A DNA stretch of 64,000 nt from Corella eumyota (Eukaryota; Chordata; Ascidiacea; Phlebobranchia; Corellidae): contig OY720103.1 in NCBI GenBank assembly GCA_963082875.1, positions 6,820,001 through 6,884,000 on the forward strand. The letters run 5' to 3'. Positions 23,191 through 35,515 of this stretch are shown one piece after another; the stretch's first letter is position 1; the number at the start of each line of letters is the position of its first letter. A model generated the notes under the pieces. That model was not told the DNA's origin, searched no databases, and saw nothing but the letters and a program-made list of their open reading frames with translations. The position numbers and the translations under genes are program-made.

Positions 23191-24727
23191 CTTATTATAT
23201 ATAACTAATTATTTGTAATGTTGCTTTTAAATCACGAGTAAAGTAACATCTTGAACTCAAGACTTTAACCGGACGTGACGGCTGGTTTAAACCTGAGTTA
23301 ACAGCGTAACACCAACCTAAAGCCAGTTTAGAATTGCGCATCAGAAAGTCGAACGTCGTTATTTTGGCTAACATGGTTTTAATAGTTAGGAAAAACAAAA
23401 AATAAGTAGTTTTATGTGTTTGGCAGCTTTAAGCTCGTGTTGCCTGCGGATTGGCAGACGACGGTTACAAAACGTTAGGCCGACCAATGCGCTTTTAAGG
23501 CTTGATAAATGCTGGCTTTAATAAAGGCTTTCTTGTTTTCGAAATTAAAATGTTTTAACTTTTTTGTTATGTAGTGAAATATAAATATAATCCTTTGCAA
23601 TTTTAAAAAAAAATGGAAGTTATGTAGCGGTCTCCGTCGACCCAATCGGAAGGTTTTATTTTTAAGATAATGACAGTTAATTGTTTTTCTTAACTAGCTA
23701 ATTGCTCGTCTGCTGGTTAGGAATTCTTAAATTAACCACGCAGGTGAATTCACTGTATAATTATATTATACGGCAATTTCTTATAAAGTCGAATTCAAAT
23801 TTCATTAACGGTAAATCAAAAACGTAAAAAATTCCAAAATTCAAAATACAACTTCTTGGTAAAAAGACATAAGATAACTTATTAAAAGGAAAAACAAAGA
23901 ATCGAATCCCATGTCAAAAGCAAACCACAGATTTTAAAAACAAGTTTAAGATTAAAAGACATATCAAAAATAGGAGTTAATATAAGGTTTTGATGAAATC
24001 AAGAAACGATAACAAAAATAATTCCCACCAAATGTGAAATAGTTAAATTTAATTGTTTTTAATGTGAATGAAAGGTTAGCTTATGCACAATAAGCTACAG
24101 TTAGTTACCCCTTTTCACGATCAACTGCCTTGTGAAGAAGCTAGTATCTGCTAGTGATGTGCTGGCGCCGATTTTTAAAGGTGTTTTGCGATCACCCGAT
24201 CAAGGTACAAAATCGGCAAATCGGTAAATACGTAACAATTAAATATTGCGCCACAAATGATCAGGCACTGTATATGCCGCGTTGCAGGAACCCGTTTGTA
24301 AATTCTAGGTTCGCAACAGTGAAATGCGTTCGTAGAATGTTTTTGGTATAACAGCTTTTATGGACGTTATTTAAATTACTTTTTTTAATAATTTTACGAC
24401 TGCCTGCTGGGAATGCTTTGAAAATGCAGCAGTTTTCAATAAATTCTGTTTTAGTAGGCGACAAACCGGCGGTTGACTGCTGTAAGCAGAGAAATTAAAG
24501 TAGGCAAAAGCAGTTAGGTTTCTTACAGATAAAAACTTGTTTTTAAATTTTTTATGTTTTAGTTAAAACTGCTAAATAAAATGTATTTGTAAGTATCTGG
24601 TACAAGTGTCTGCGTTTATACATAAAACAGTTTTAGTGAAGCAATTAAGGAATATTACTTACATAGCCAGCAAATTTTTCGAAAGATTTGTATTACAATT
24701 TTATTTAACACATAACATTTTAAAAAT
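23191..24727. other. Interval without recognised genes
   Basis: Somewhat less AT-rich patches at 23240-23480 and 24120-24320, but no coding-like frame or RNA gene that I can support. It may include the unrecognised left end of the Harbinger element. Confidence 0.5.
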
Positions 24728-25735
24728 ATGAAAATGCAAAAGAATAGAAAATCTCCAACTTTCTGGAGTCCAGAATTTATTCAAACTCTACTTGATGTCA
24801 TGATTGAAAAAAATGTCCTCGCTCTTATTGATCGCAGGGGATAAAGAAATGATGTTATTTTTAAAGAAATAGTGGATAAAATAAAAAAAATACATTCCCA
24901 ATTCACACTTGACAGGTACTACTTCTTAAATTTTAAAACTATTAAAATATCCATAAGCATGTCGTATTTACCCAAATTATAATGTAATTTTTTTATTCGT
25001 TTATACTTAGCAACGATTGCAGCGAAAAATGAAAGGGTTCTATTACAATAAAATAAAGGATTTAAAAAATCCAGGGCTAGTGGCCAACCAAGAAACTGGG
25101 TCCATTTCGATAAAATGGACTAATTATTAACACCAAGGCCTAAATCTCAGGTGATTTTATTTTCTTTTAAATAGATGTTTTACGTAAGCCTATTTAAAAT
25201 GTAATTGTAATGTTACTTTAATCTTATGTAATTCATCAGGTATTAACTTCAAAGGATGTTTTGGATGAATTTAAACAGGCAAACGAAAATCCGCCGGAAT
25301 TTTTGGATTTTACTGCTGAAGAAGTAAATCCCCAGGAAGAAAAATCATATTAAAGGTTTAATGTGTGCCTATTTTAAAATCTTCTCTTTAGAAATATTTG
25401 TTTTAACTGAAGAGTCATAGGACTCAGAGCAACCTGGCACTAATCAACCGCGTCTTTCGAGATCCGGCTCATCAAAAAAGGGGGGCATAAAAGAAGCATT
25501 TTTTTTAAATACATATTTTTGTGGAAACACATAATGTATTTTTTTTTCAGAAGTCACTAATGAGGCCGACGTCGAAACAATTGAATTTTTCAAGAAGTAG
25601 GCCGAAAAAGACCGAGAAGACGCTCAAAAAAATCGCGATATGTATGAGCGACAGTCTGAAAAATGTTTACGTATATGGGCGAAATTTAAAAAAAATAGGT
25701 TATGCAATATGTTTGTGTTTTTTATTTTTCAGTGT
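24728..25735 (+). pseudogene. PIF/Harbinger Myb-like DNA-binding protein, broken
   Basis: Exon 1 (24728-24915) starts MKMQKNRKSPTFWSPEFIQT, a trihelix/Myb-like (Myb_DNA-bind_4/MADF-like) start as found in the accessory protein of Harbinger transposons, and ends at an ACAG|GTACTA donor. It has a TAA at 24842-24844 inside the domain. Exon 2 after TACTTAG at about 25012 reads FYYNKIKDLKNPGLVANQET in one frame. Further segments are SKDVLDEFKQANENPPEFLD (about 25250-25350), SEQPGTNQPRLSRSGSSKKG (about 25425-25490) and a charged helix EADVETIEFFKK (25560 on). It is convergent with the transposase downstream. Confidence 0.75.
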
Positions 25736-25837
25736 TTTCTAATGCAGTAGTACCTCAAGTGCTTTTATTTTTTTAATCATTTTTAATAAAATTCAGTGTT
25801 CAATTAGATTTTTTATTTTATTTATATACTTTAACGA

Positions 25838-26590
25838 ATACTGGATTGGCGAAGTGTTAAATTAGCAATTATATAGTTTAATAAAGCATTTCTACTACAC
25901 CTTGTACCTTCTGAATCAAGAACTGTACAAGGCCTTGTAGCTGGCTGTGCTTGAGAAGTAGTTTGCTCACTCAAGGTTGTAATTAGCGTGTTTTGTGCTT
26001 CACATTTATTGTGCAATATGCTGATATTATTGCCTTGGCAATTTTAATGTTGGTATCAATTTTTTCCAATTATTCTCAACCGTACCGAGCTGTGATAGCA
26101 GTTAAATGATTCCTTGTCTTCGGTAAGGTTTTGACCAATGAAGAGCTTAATCGGCCATGGAAGTAGAGGGTATGTAGGATCACCCAAAATAACCAAGGGC
26201 ACCTCGACTTCTTCAATGTTTATGGGACACTGCAATAATTTGTATATTGATTTTCTTATGTAAATAGAACATTATTCTACAATTGCACTAAACAACCAAC
26301 CTTTGGTAGTTTATGTTGAAATTTGTACAACCCTGACTCCCTGAAAGCTAAAGCATCATGAAAGCTTCCAGGCATCCTTATGCTAATGTCGCAAAAGCTA
26401 AAAAATAATATCTTTTTTTTAAATATTTGAAAGAACGCCTCAACAAATACATTTGCAACATAACTTACCAGCATTTGTCATCAACAACGGCTAGTAGCAC
26501 CAACGAGGCCCACCCTTTGAGGTTAGTAAAGTTTTTTTTTCCCAATATTTGGTGCTGTTACAGAAATGTTGGATCCATCGATACTACCCA
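25838..26590 (-). pseudogene. PIF/Harbinger DDE transposase, truncated and broken
   Basis: Minus-strand exons carry MGSIDGSNISVTAPNIGKK (first catalytic D region, 26590 down, with a one-base slip in the A run near 26540), FCDISIRMPGSFHDALAFRE (26410-26330), VPLVILGDPTYPLLPWPIKL (second catalytic D, about 26200-26140), then NCYHSSVR and finally ILHNKCEAQNT (25990-26020). The E-N-A-F-G-R block with the third catalytic residue is not intact, and the N-terminal third is absent. Together with the Myb-like gene this identifies a PIF/Harbinger element; its terminal repeats were not found. Confidence 0.85.
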
Positions 26591-26599
26591 TAACCTAAA

Positions 26600-28095
26600 A
26601 AATTAATAAATTTTTTTAATATAAAAAAATTACTGTTTTTTTTAAGGGGATTGATTTAAAAACATTTATCAGTTGGCCAAACCGGTTTAAACTTGACCCG
26701 ATTGTAAGCGGTTTAGAATTAAGCCGATGCCATTTTAATCTGTTTACTTTATGTCCAACTTAAATCCTTTATTTTGATTTTTATATGTAATACTGTTTGC
26801 TTAGATAATGTTACTGCCAGATTTTTTCATTCTCCTGGGAGTGTGTTCTTTATTTTGATTGGTTTACTAACTCATCATTTAATAACGATTTTTTGCGATG
26901 ACTAAGTTATTAACCAAAGTGTGAAAGGAAATAAAGATAAAAAAGCCTCAAATTTTAAGGGGAGTGATAACTATGACTTTAATTTCTAAAATTAACTGTT
27001 GAAAAAAAAAATTGTGCTAGGGTTGTTCAAATTTCCAGGTTTATTACAAAAGTTAACGTAAAAATGTGCTAACTATTGGCATTTTGGTAGAAATGCTATC
27101 AATATACATAAAATACGTTTTTGAACAAAAGTTAACCAGTTTATATTTACAGTCTAAAATGATAACTTCTTTAAGGTTAATGCTATAATTAAATTATGTT
27201 GAGCAGCTAATATCGAATTTTTCTAACAAAACTATATTTAAAAGAAAAATTAAGGTTATTAAGAGTTGTAACAATATAAAAAAAATTACTTTAAAAATTC
27301 AATAAATACCTAGTTGATTTAAGATTGAAATGTAGGGCTTAAATATTCTTTTTTTAAGTAACATTTTTATATTAAAAACACGCAGAATCTTTTGCCAAAA
27401 ATTATACCAAATTTTGTACAAATAGTCAATATTTTAAAATTATTATTTTAAAAACTTTTTTAAACGCGAGTTGACGTCTCTCTAGTGGGTTATGAAGTTA
27501 CAACAGAACAAATTCTGCATTATTATACGGTTTGGCAATGTTTTTTGTTGCGCCACGTAATTTGGTAACAATTTTAATTATTTAAAAGTTATTTTTAGTT
27601 TTTTAATTAAAAAAAAGCGGTAAATCTTCAGAGTTTTTTTTTGTCATGAAGTACACCTACTACTTTAATGAATCGTAAACAGTGGTAACTTAAATTATCT
27701 TTAGCTTTGCTTTTTTAATGGAAATATAAAATTGCCTAATTAAACACTAAGGTATTCTCATACAGTAAGAAACTTTACGCTTTTTGGCCCAAATTTAACA
27801 ATATTGATTATTTTAATAATGAAACACCTAAAATTTTGACATCCACGACATTTTTATCTAACCCTCTTTTAAATATAACTTGAAACGTCGTTTAATTTAA
27901 TTTTTTTACAATCTGCTGAATTGACGATTACAGCCTAACTACACCATCAAAATTAATAAAGCTTAACATTTAATCGTACAACAACATAAACGTTAATGTA
28001 AAGCCTAGTTGTATGACATAGATCCACACTACTTAAATATAAATATAAACGCCTCTTAGAGAAAAGAATACAGCTAAAGGATATTTTTTAATAAA
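26600..28095. other. Intergenic AT-rich interval
   Basis: No coding-like frame, tRNA or terminal repeats noticed between the Harbinger remnant and the 3' end of the SLC46 gene. Confidence 0.5.
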
Positions 28096-31000
28096 TTAAT
28101 TTGAGGACAAAAGTGGCGTTGTCTCACATTCAAATTTAGGATTGATTGCTATTTTTTCAGCCATGATTATGATGCTACATGTAAATATTTTATTAATAAC
28201 AATTAAGCTTAGCATAATTAAACAAAATTTACTTTAAATAATATCTATCAATTAACAACACTTATTTAGTAAAATTAACTATATACTTACACAATTAATA
28301 TTGTAGGAATAATGGTTACAAAAGCACCAAGTAACCATGCGAACCCATTAAAAATATACTTAACTGTCAGTGGATAGATCATCAAGAAAAAAACAACACC
28401 AAACAGATAATTTAATATTTCTGTACATGATAGCAACGAAAATGCAGCACCTTTAAATTTTAGAATATTTGTTATCAGACAAACAACAGCGAAATATATT
28501 TTAAAACATTTATGTAATGTAGAAACGATATTGCTTATAAAAATAACTTCAAGCCCGTTGTACGTTTTAAAACACTTATTTTTACCACAGGAGTTCCCCG
28601 GTCCAAATATAACTGTTTTCAATACTATAGCGCCAATAAGTAAGTCGTTAAAAACTGTACAATTTCATGCAAAGCCAATTGGGAAACTATTATCTGTAAT
28701 ACTCTAAAGTGTCAAAATCAACGCAACACTTGGTCGAGTTACCCGGTGTTTCTTCAAAAAATCGAGAAGTGGACTTTTACACTTTCAGTTATATTTTTAG
28801 AATTAAATTGATGTACCTTGTTCATCTTCAGACACCAAACTTGAAATTTGCGATTGTATAAAAGGTTTTCCCGAATTAGAAAACAAAAAGAATGTAGTAC
28901 CTATAAATTTTTAGGGTCAATTTTGAAAATTTTTATTATCTTGCTAGAAACGAAATTACATAAAAATTGAATTTACCTAAAAATACAATCCAAGATTTAC
29001 TTGCAAAAGCCATTGTTGCGTTGGAAGCAATAAAAAACAATAAACTGACTACTATAATTGAAATGTTTCGAAGCTTAAAGAATTTTTGAAGAACCAACAC
29101 CATTAACGGCGCTAATGCTATCATAACAAATTTTAGACCCTAAATTGATTAATTTTAATGTTAAAGGTAAACTTAATTAATAAACTTAAACAAAAATTGG
29201 TAAAATTAGTCACATAAATTTTATTTAAGTTAGAAAATACCTGTTGTAGACCAATCAAAACTGGTGTAAAGCAAAGGGGTTTAGAAAGAAAAAAAATTGT
29301 TTGAATAGACATGGTTCCGACTACAACAAACATAATGCAATTGTAAGAAATTAAGTAGGTCCAGATTTTCCAAATTCGACGAGGGTAAAAACCACCTCCA
29401 TGCGGACACTTTTCTTTTTAAACAAAGCTAATTATTAAAAACAATTTGATAGGAAAAAATTATTTATACTATTCGATTTTTTTATAAACATTTCAATAAA
29501 ATTATTGTAATTAGAAAATACACCTTTATTTTTTAAGAGTGCATAGCTTTTTATTTCTTGTCCAAAACACTTACTGCAATGACTGTAATTACTAAAATAA
29601 ACGCCTTTGATAGATTTAAAAGATTTACGAAATGTTGACTTTTCAGCATTTCTTTTTTCTATTTATAAAAAGAATGTTTTAAAAAATTTTATTATTTTAA
29701 AACGTTTACGAACGATTTTTCATATACCTTTTTCGATTTCACTCATGCATTCTGTGTTTTCTAACGGTGGAATAGAGCTTTGGTTTTGTCTACGTAATCG
29801 AATCTAAATCCAATGTATATGTAACAAACCAAAAGCATAAAAATATGTTTACATGACAAAAATTATTCTTTATAAATCATTTAGTATTTGGCAATTGAAA
29901 CAGACAATTAGATATTGATTAAATGTTTTAAATCGAGAGGAAGATTAAGTCATTAACCGCGCTTTGAAACTAGTGGAAAGTTGCGCTCCGTTTCCTGGGT
30001 TATATTCATCAACGCTTAAGCGATAAATGAAGAAACTATTTAGAGTATTTAAATTTACTACCATAAACCCGAAATAGTAATAAATTTTAGTAATAATACT
30101 TTTTTAACAAATCAAACTACTATTCGCCAAAGGAATAAAATATATTTATATTTAATGAAACTTTCAGTTACTTGAAAACCAGCTATTAATTGAATAAAAT
30201 TAAAACAATAAACGCAAAATTAATAAAACTTAATAACAAAAATTACCTTAAAGGAATCGGGTAAACCTAAAACAAGTACAAATGATAAAATGGCAGCACA
30301 AGAAGTAAACGCCACTGGTGATAAAAACCCATATTGTTCAATCCAATAACCACCAGTAAGTCCTGCAACACCCCCACCTACACCAAGCGAAGTTTCAAGT
30401 ATAACAAACCTTAAAATAAATGCTTTAACTTAAAAAAATAAACCTTATATATAAAACTTAATACGTCATACATATTCAAAAATGACAAAATGTACCAATT
30501 TGTGCTACATAAACTAAGCATTACCGTAATCCACGCTGTTCGTTTGGCGTAATGTCACTAATATAGGCTGCAGCTTGCATCATTAAGGACATAAAATAAC
30601 CGCTTAGACCAGCCAGAACATTATAAGCAAAAAACATATGTAAATTCCACCTACTCTCGGTAAAAAAAACAACTAAAATGTATTACATTATGATGAGAGT
30701 GTGTGTGTATACAGTTTATTTACGCGTATATAAAGGATTTTATAAAAACTGTGTTTTTCTGTAATAAAAAAATTAAACAGGCTAATAAAAGATTACCCAC
30801 TTGTAATGTATAATAAGAGCAAGCAGGATACTGCTTAGTCCCATCCCGGATATTGGAATAAGCATAAGAAGTTTTCTTCCAATTTTATCACTAATTGATG
30901 TCAAAACCAAGGTTGTAAAACTTGCTGGAATGAACATGCACACATCAAAATACAAACTCCATCTATTAAAGTATTGGGTAGAATGAACAAAAATACATTA

Positions 31001-31608
31001 CGCAGTTTAAATGTTTATATTCATTTACAGAGATACTTCACTCAATACTAATTTTTCTTCATCTAAAAAGGTTTTGTTGTTGCAATAGTCATTTATTTGA
31101 GATGTGTTATGCATTTTCGCCACCATCTTATAAAATAAACAACAAATTCTTAATTTCAAATAATAAATAGTACAGGCATGAGTCTACTTTACACGTATCT
31201 AGGTTCTAAATATACTTTAAAACGGTAATATTTATTTTTCTTAAATGCTAATGCATAACATTACCAACAAATTTTAGTGGATAATCTCCTTATTACCCAC
31301 TGTTTAACGATAGTGTTTATAAACAAGATAAAAAATACATGTTACTACAAAACCCGATAGTTTTGATAATATAGAATGTCAATAATATAGAATGTCAATA
31401 AATAGGTATCTTGCAAAAGACTAATTAATGTTAACATATAATTTTAATTAAAAATAAGTGAATCATTAAAAAATAAAACCTTGTATATATATTCGCTTTT
31501 TAAAGGATTAAGCAGTAAAAGACAATATGATTCTATTAATATGATTGCATATATAACCAACCACGGAGAAAAATTTTTCCTTACGTAAGATTTCAAATTA
31601 TTGCACAT
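28096..31608 (-). CDS. SLC46-family solute transporter (MFS), complete 11-exon gene
   Basis: Exons: 31608-31480, 31126-31029, 30962-30801, 30650-30525, 30409-30247, 29803-29728, 29413-29241, 29139-28977, 28900-28817, 28450-28291 and 28174-28096. All introns are GT-AG, phases agree, and the sum is 470 codons plus stop, close to the 460-475 residues of human SLC46A1-3. About 12 membrane segments. The TM2-TM3 loop has S100-D-K-I-G-R-K106; D101 and R105 match D109 and R113 of the proton-coupled folate transporter. Other family marks are TPNEQRG in exon 4, SLGVGGGVAGLTGGYW in exon 5, and LVSEDEQG (385-392) in exon 9. The short cytoplasmic loop exon 29803-29728 joins TM6 and TM7. The C-terminus is ECETTPLLSSN. 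The substrate (folate, haem, lysosomal metabolites or cyclic dinucleotides in other members) cannot be told from sequence. No damage was seen. Confidence 0.93.
29940..30030. repeat. Foldback-element half in SLC46 intron 5
   Basis: CATTAACCGCGCTTTGAA, then TTGCGCTCCGTTTCCTGGG and CATCAACGCTTAAGCGATAA resemble one arm of the foldback repeats at 37551-38112 and 47780-48340. It is a diverged fragment in an intron and has no effect on the exons. Confidence 0.5.
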
Positions 31609-32111
31609 ATTACGTTCAATTTAAACCTGTTTTTTAAACAACAACCTATTAAGTAAAGCTAATAGTCTAACGCAAACTAAACAAACTGTTTTTTTTTAAA
31701 TAATATTTAAGTAACGTAGGACTGCCTACTAACAATTAATTATTAACTTTCTAAGTTGATCAACTTGCACAAATATGTTTGTATAAGCGTTTAATATAAA
31801 GTATTGTATAATATTTTTTTCTTGAGACTGTTTTTAGTAATCCTAAACAAAAGCGTAATTTACGATCGTTAATCAAACAATAACTTAGTTTATACAGTAC
31901 TTTGTCGAAAAACTAAAATATAACTAATTAAATTTATAACATGTAGTTTTCTAGATTATATTTGTTATAAAAGTCTTTTGAACTAGTCTTTAAATAGGTA
32001 ATACTTAAAACGTTAACAAAATAGCGCAACAGTTAAAGCAATGTTAATATATCGCTAGACTCCAAGTGTTGCATAATTTTTACGGTTTATTGTTGAAAAG
32101 ACATCTGGCAT
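31609..32111. promoter_or_regulatory. Upstream flank of the SLC46 gene
   Basis: AT-rich sequence immediately 5' of the start codon at 31608. It should contain the promoter and 5' UTR, but no specific element can be pointed out with confidence. Confidence 0.3.
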
Positions 32112-32120
32112 GTTATGAGT

Positions 32121-32427
32121 GATTACAACTTAATCCACCTGACGAGAATATATTTTCGGATCGTATGGATTGATTGACTATTATATGGATAGAAGGATCG
32201 AATGGGTCGGATGTGTTAATGGGTAATCTGAATAGGTGAGGGTTAGGGTAAGGGTTTAATTCATGAAATTTTTTTTGTTTAATTAAATATCCGTCAAATA
32301 TGCATTTGAACTATGTAATATCTATTTAATATATATTCGATTCAGTTAATAAAACTCGATCCATTAATCCGTTCGATCCGTTGATCCGTCAAATATATAT
32401 TTTCGTCAGGTAGATTAAGTCCGATTC
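32121..32427. mobile_element. 307-bp MITE with 9-bp TSD
   Basis: Ends are imperfect inverted repeats of about 45 bp: the left reads ACTTAATCCACCTGACGAG from 32128 and the right, on the other strand, ACTTAATCTACCTGACGAA. Both sides are flanked by GTTATGAGT (32112-32120 and 32428-32436). A 9-bp duplication with long TIRs suggests a Mutator-like (MULE) MITE. It has no coding capacity and contains a telomere-like GGGTTAGGGTAAGGG near 32240. Confidence 0.85.
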
Positions 32428-32735
32428 GTTATGAGTCTGATCGGGAACAATGGTAGTAACTGTTATGCGATAACGTAACAACTACCACTTTAACGTTATA
32501 AGCACGTAAGTTTTCGCAGATAGACTAAAAAATTAATATTGTTTTAATACCTAAATATATTTACTTGATATTAAAAAAATCAACAGTAAAAATTAAACGA
32601 AATGTTTGTTATAAAAATTAAACAAAACAAACTTTAAGTAAAAAAGTAGAAAATTAGTGCAATTTAATAAAAAACATTGTGTTCTTTTTATCACTTGCAC
32701 TAATTGTTTAAACGTTAACTTACACCATTTATAAA

Positions 32736-32960
32736 GTAAAACAATTAATCGGACAGAGTACCATCGTCACTTATTTCAGCCTATTGTTTATGTTGTAATA
32801 ATAAAAGTTATTCTAATTATGAATTACCCTTGCCCAACTGCTTGATAAAATAAATCTCAATTATAAACCGACGTCTGTCGATTTAACAGTTTGTAAAAAT
32901 AAGCGACAGAATAACTTAAAACAATAACAAAAAAATCTAACAAATGTTTGTGTTTAATTA
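32736..32960. repeat. Segmental duplicate, part 1 (paralogue 47225-47420)
   Basis: ATCGGACAGAGTACCATCGT, TGTCGATTTAACAGTTTGTA and AATGTTTGTG are shared with 47225-47420 in the same order. This is the left shoulder of the tRNA-Lys segment; in the paralogue it is joined directly to the tRNA-like sequence. Confidence 0.8.
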
Positions 32961-33019
32961 TTTTTAAATTATCAAAATAGAAATAATATATAAAGTTCAT
33001 TTATTTTTAATTGTTGCCA

Positions 33020-34160
33020 AATCTTAGATTTCGAAACATATTGTTATTGTCATTATTATTAATATATTTCAGTGTCTTATAAGCTTTAAATTTTGAGTTA
33101 GAATAACTTTTGTTTGTGAACATTTACAGTTTTGAAAATTTAGTATGTTGTTTATGACCAGATTGTGTTTAGATTCTCTATTTACAACATTTGATTATCA
33201 TTAATTACTAATTAATAAGTGTTTATTTATTAAAATTCAAAGGTTATTATTAATTTTTTAAATCTTGATCAATTGTATATCATGATATTAGTAACTCAAA
33301 AATGAATTAGAATTTTAATTTTTATTACTAATTAATGGGTGTTTCTTTCTTAGAATTTAAAGTTTGTTGTTAATTTTTTTAAATTTTGGTCAATTGTACA
33401 TCATAATATCAGTAACTTGAAAATGAATAACAATTTTTATTACTAATTAAAAAGTGTTTGTTTATTAAAATTTCAAAGTTGTTGTTAATTTTTCAAATCT
33501 TTGCCAATTGTATAACATGATATTACTAACTCAAAAATAAATTAAAATTTTAATTTTTGTCACTAATTACTTATTAATAGGTGATTGTTTATTGAAATTT
33601 AAAACATGTTGTTAATTTTTAAAATTTTGGTCGATTGTATATCATAATATCAGTAACTTAAAAATGAATAAAAATTTTAATTTTTATCACTAATTACTAA
33701 TTAATCGGTGTTTGTTTATTAAAATTTAAAGGTTGTTGTTAATTTTTTAAATCTTTTCCAATTGTATAACATGATATTAGTAACTTAAAAATAAATTAAA
33801 ATTTTAATTTTTGTCACTAATTACTTATTAATAGGTGTTTGTTTATTGAAATTGTTATTAGATTTTCAAATTTTGATCAGTTATATATTATAATATTTAT
33901 AACTGGAAAATGAATTAAAAATTAATTCTTGTTTGTTTATTAAAAATTAAACCCCGATATTAAGCATTAAAAATTTGGTATGATGTATTTTATATTATAA
34001 GTAGTTAAAAAAACATTTAAAAATAATTTTCGTTTATTTATCATATTTAAATACTTGTTTATTTAATAAAAATCGAAAATTAATTATAGGAATTTGAAAT
34101 TTAGTATAATGTAGTGAAAGTTACAAAAAAATATAACAAAAATGTTCGTTTTAATTATTT
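33020..34160. repeat. Reverse-oriented copy of the AT-rich tandem-repeat element
   Basis: Begins with the reverse complement of the end of the 20096-23010 element (TTAGATTTCGAAACATA..., CAGTGTCTTATAAGC...) and contains seven or so imperfect units on the opposite strand (TATATCATGATATTAGTAAC, TTTTTATTACTAATTA). TTGTTGCCAAA occurs at both edges (about 33014 and 34170). It is missing from the paralogous segment at 47.2-48.7 kb, so it inserted after the duplication. Confidence 0.7.
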
Positions 34161-34228
34161 TCAATTGTTGCCAAAAAACTTTTGCAAAACTATAATCCAG
34201 TTAAAAAACACACAGTACTAGAAAACGT

Positions 34229-34289
34229 GCCTGTTTAGCTCAGTCGGTAGAGCGTTGGACTTTTAATCCAACGGCCAAGTGTTTAAATC
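34229..34289 (+). tRNA. tRNA-Lys(TTT), 5' part, cut by a hAT insertion
   Basis: GCCTGTT acceptor strand, D-arm GCTCAGTCGGTAGAGC (box A), anticodon stem TTGGA/TCCAA around loop CTTTTAA with anticodon TTT, then the variable loop and T-arm start CAAGTGTTTAAATC. At 34290 a hAT end follows. The eight bases TTTAAATC (34282-34289) are the left target-site duplication and lie in the T-loop. The last T-stem position (CAAGT for CAAGG) has changed. Without the 3' part this cannot be a working tRNA gene. Confidence 0.92.
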
Positions 34290-34868
34290 CATTGGCGGCT
34301 CGTCTATGGGGCTAAAACCACCGAATTTTTAGTTATTTAATAAAACTTGTAATAAATATTAATTTTTTTAAAAGTTAACAAAAGTATTAAAAAATAGCGC
34401 CTATTTTGCCCACGAAACATGCAAAAATTTTCGAAGAACGTAGCGTAAACATGCGAGGACTAATCCAAAATTAGGCCCACGGGCTGACAAATAAAAAAAC
34501 ATTTTAACGCTGTTTTTGCCGTCAGAATTCCAAAATAAGGAAGTTGAGAACTTTGAACAAAATGTGGGGCTAAGACCACCATAGAGTTGCCAAATGTTTT
34601 AGCAATTTTTAACTTGGTGAGTTTTTCAAATCTGACGTTTAATTTACTTATTAAATATAAAATATTTAAAACATAATTGTGGAATTTAATAATTTTTTGG
34701 AAAGGTAGTAAGTCCTCAAGTAATATTTTTACTTTAACAAATAAAAATAATCGTTTAGATTTTTATAAAAAAGGTCGTCACGCAAGTTTTAGAAAAGTCG
34801 AGCACATGTCTGGTGGTATTTTCAATATTTTACTAGTATTTTCAATATTTTTGTGAATACTATAAACC

Positions 34869-35515
34869 ATGAACCAGGATAACTGTATTCTGAAAAGCTT
34901 TTCTTTGAGTTTTAAGGCAAAGTTAGACATAAAGCGGCTTGGACCTCATCAGCCAAAAACTGTCGATATAAAAAGTACAGGGCCCCAGCAAAACAGGAAA
35001 TTCAATGTGCAGTGGTTTTCGAGAAAGGAGTGGCTTACTATAAGCGAGGGAAAAAAGTTTTTTTTTGTTTTTACTGTCTTTTGTTATGAAAAGGTAAAGA
35101 AACGGAGGTAACTTGGTCAAGAGAAGGTTTTAAAGATATAAAACATCTAGAGAAAATGAAACGACATGAGAGTTCAAAAATGCACATTAACAATGCACTT
35201 TCCTATAGCCTACTAGGAACATTGGATATTCAGGTACAAATTAGTTAAGGACACAGCTTATCTGTTGAAAGGCACAATGAAATTGTTAAAAAGAATAGAC
35301 ACATTCTCGACCTTATTGTTGACTGTTTAAAATTTTGTGGAGTACATGAAATAGGTATGCGAGGGCATGATCAATCAGAAGGTTTCTTTATTTGGAAAGT
35401 GCTACAGTAAATAAATACACATCCAAGACGATCCAAAATGAACTTTTAGATTGCATGTTTACTATGTATAGAAATACACTAAAAAAAGACATAGTTAATG
35501 CTATTTCATTAATGT
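34869..35515 (+). pseudogene. hAT transposase N-terminal fragment in hAT-2
   Basis: Starts MNQDNCILKSFSLSFKAKLD, the counterpart of the hAT-1 start at 19079, and continues through FNVQWFSRKEW and, in shifted frames, the HESSKMH block and VHEIGMRGHD. It ends where the copy is internally deleted, before the catalytic core. Several frame changes and a stop (near 35245) confirm decay. Confidence 0.88.

Noticed and set aside
23195-23398. 67-residue minus-strand frame
   Set aside because: No motif, no splice context, and part of the frame overlaps the edge of a hAT fragment.
32235-32260. Telomere repeat (GGGTTAGGGTAAGGG)
   Set aside because: A single short stretch inside a MITE, not an array.
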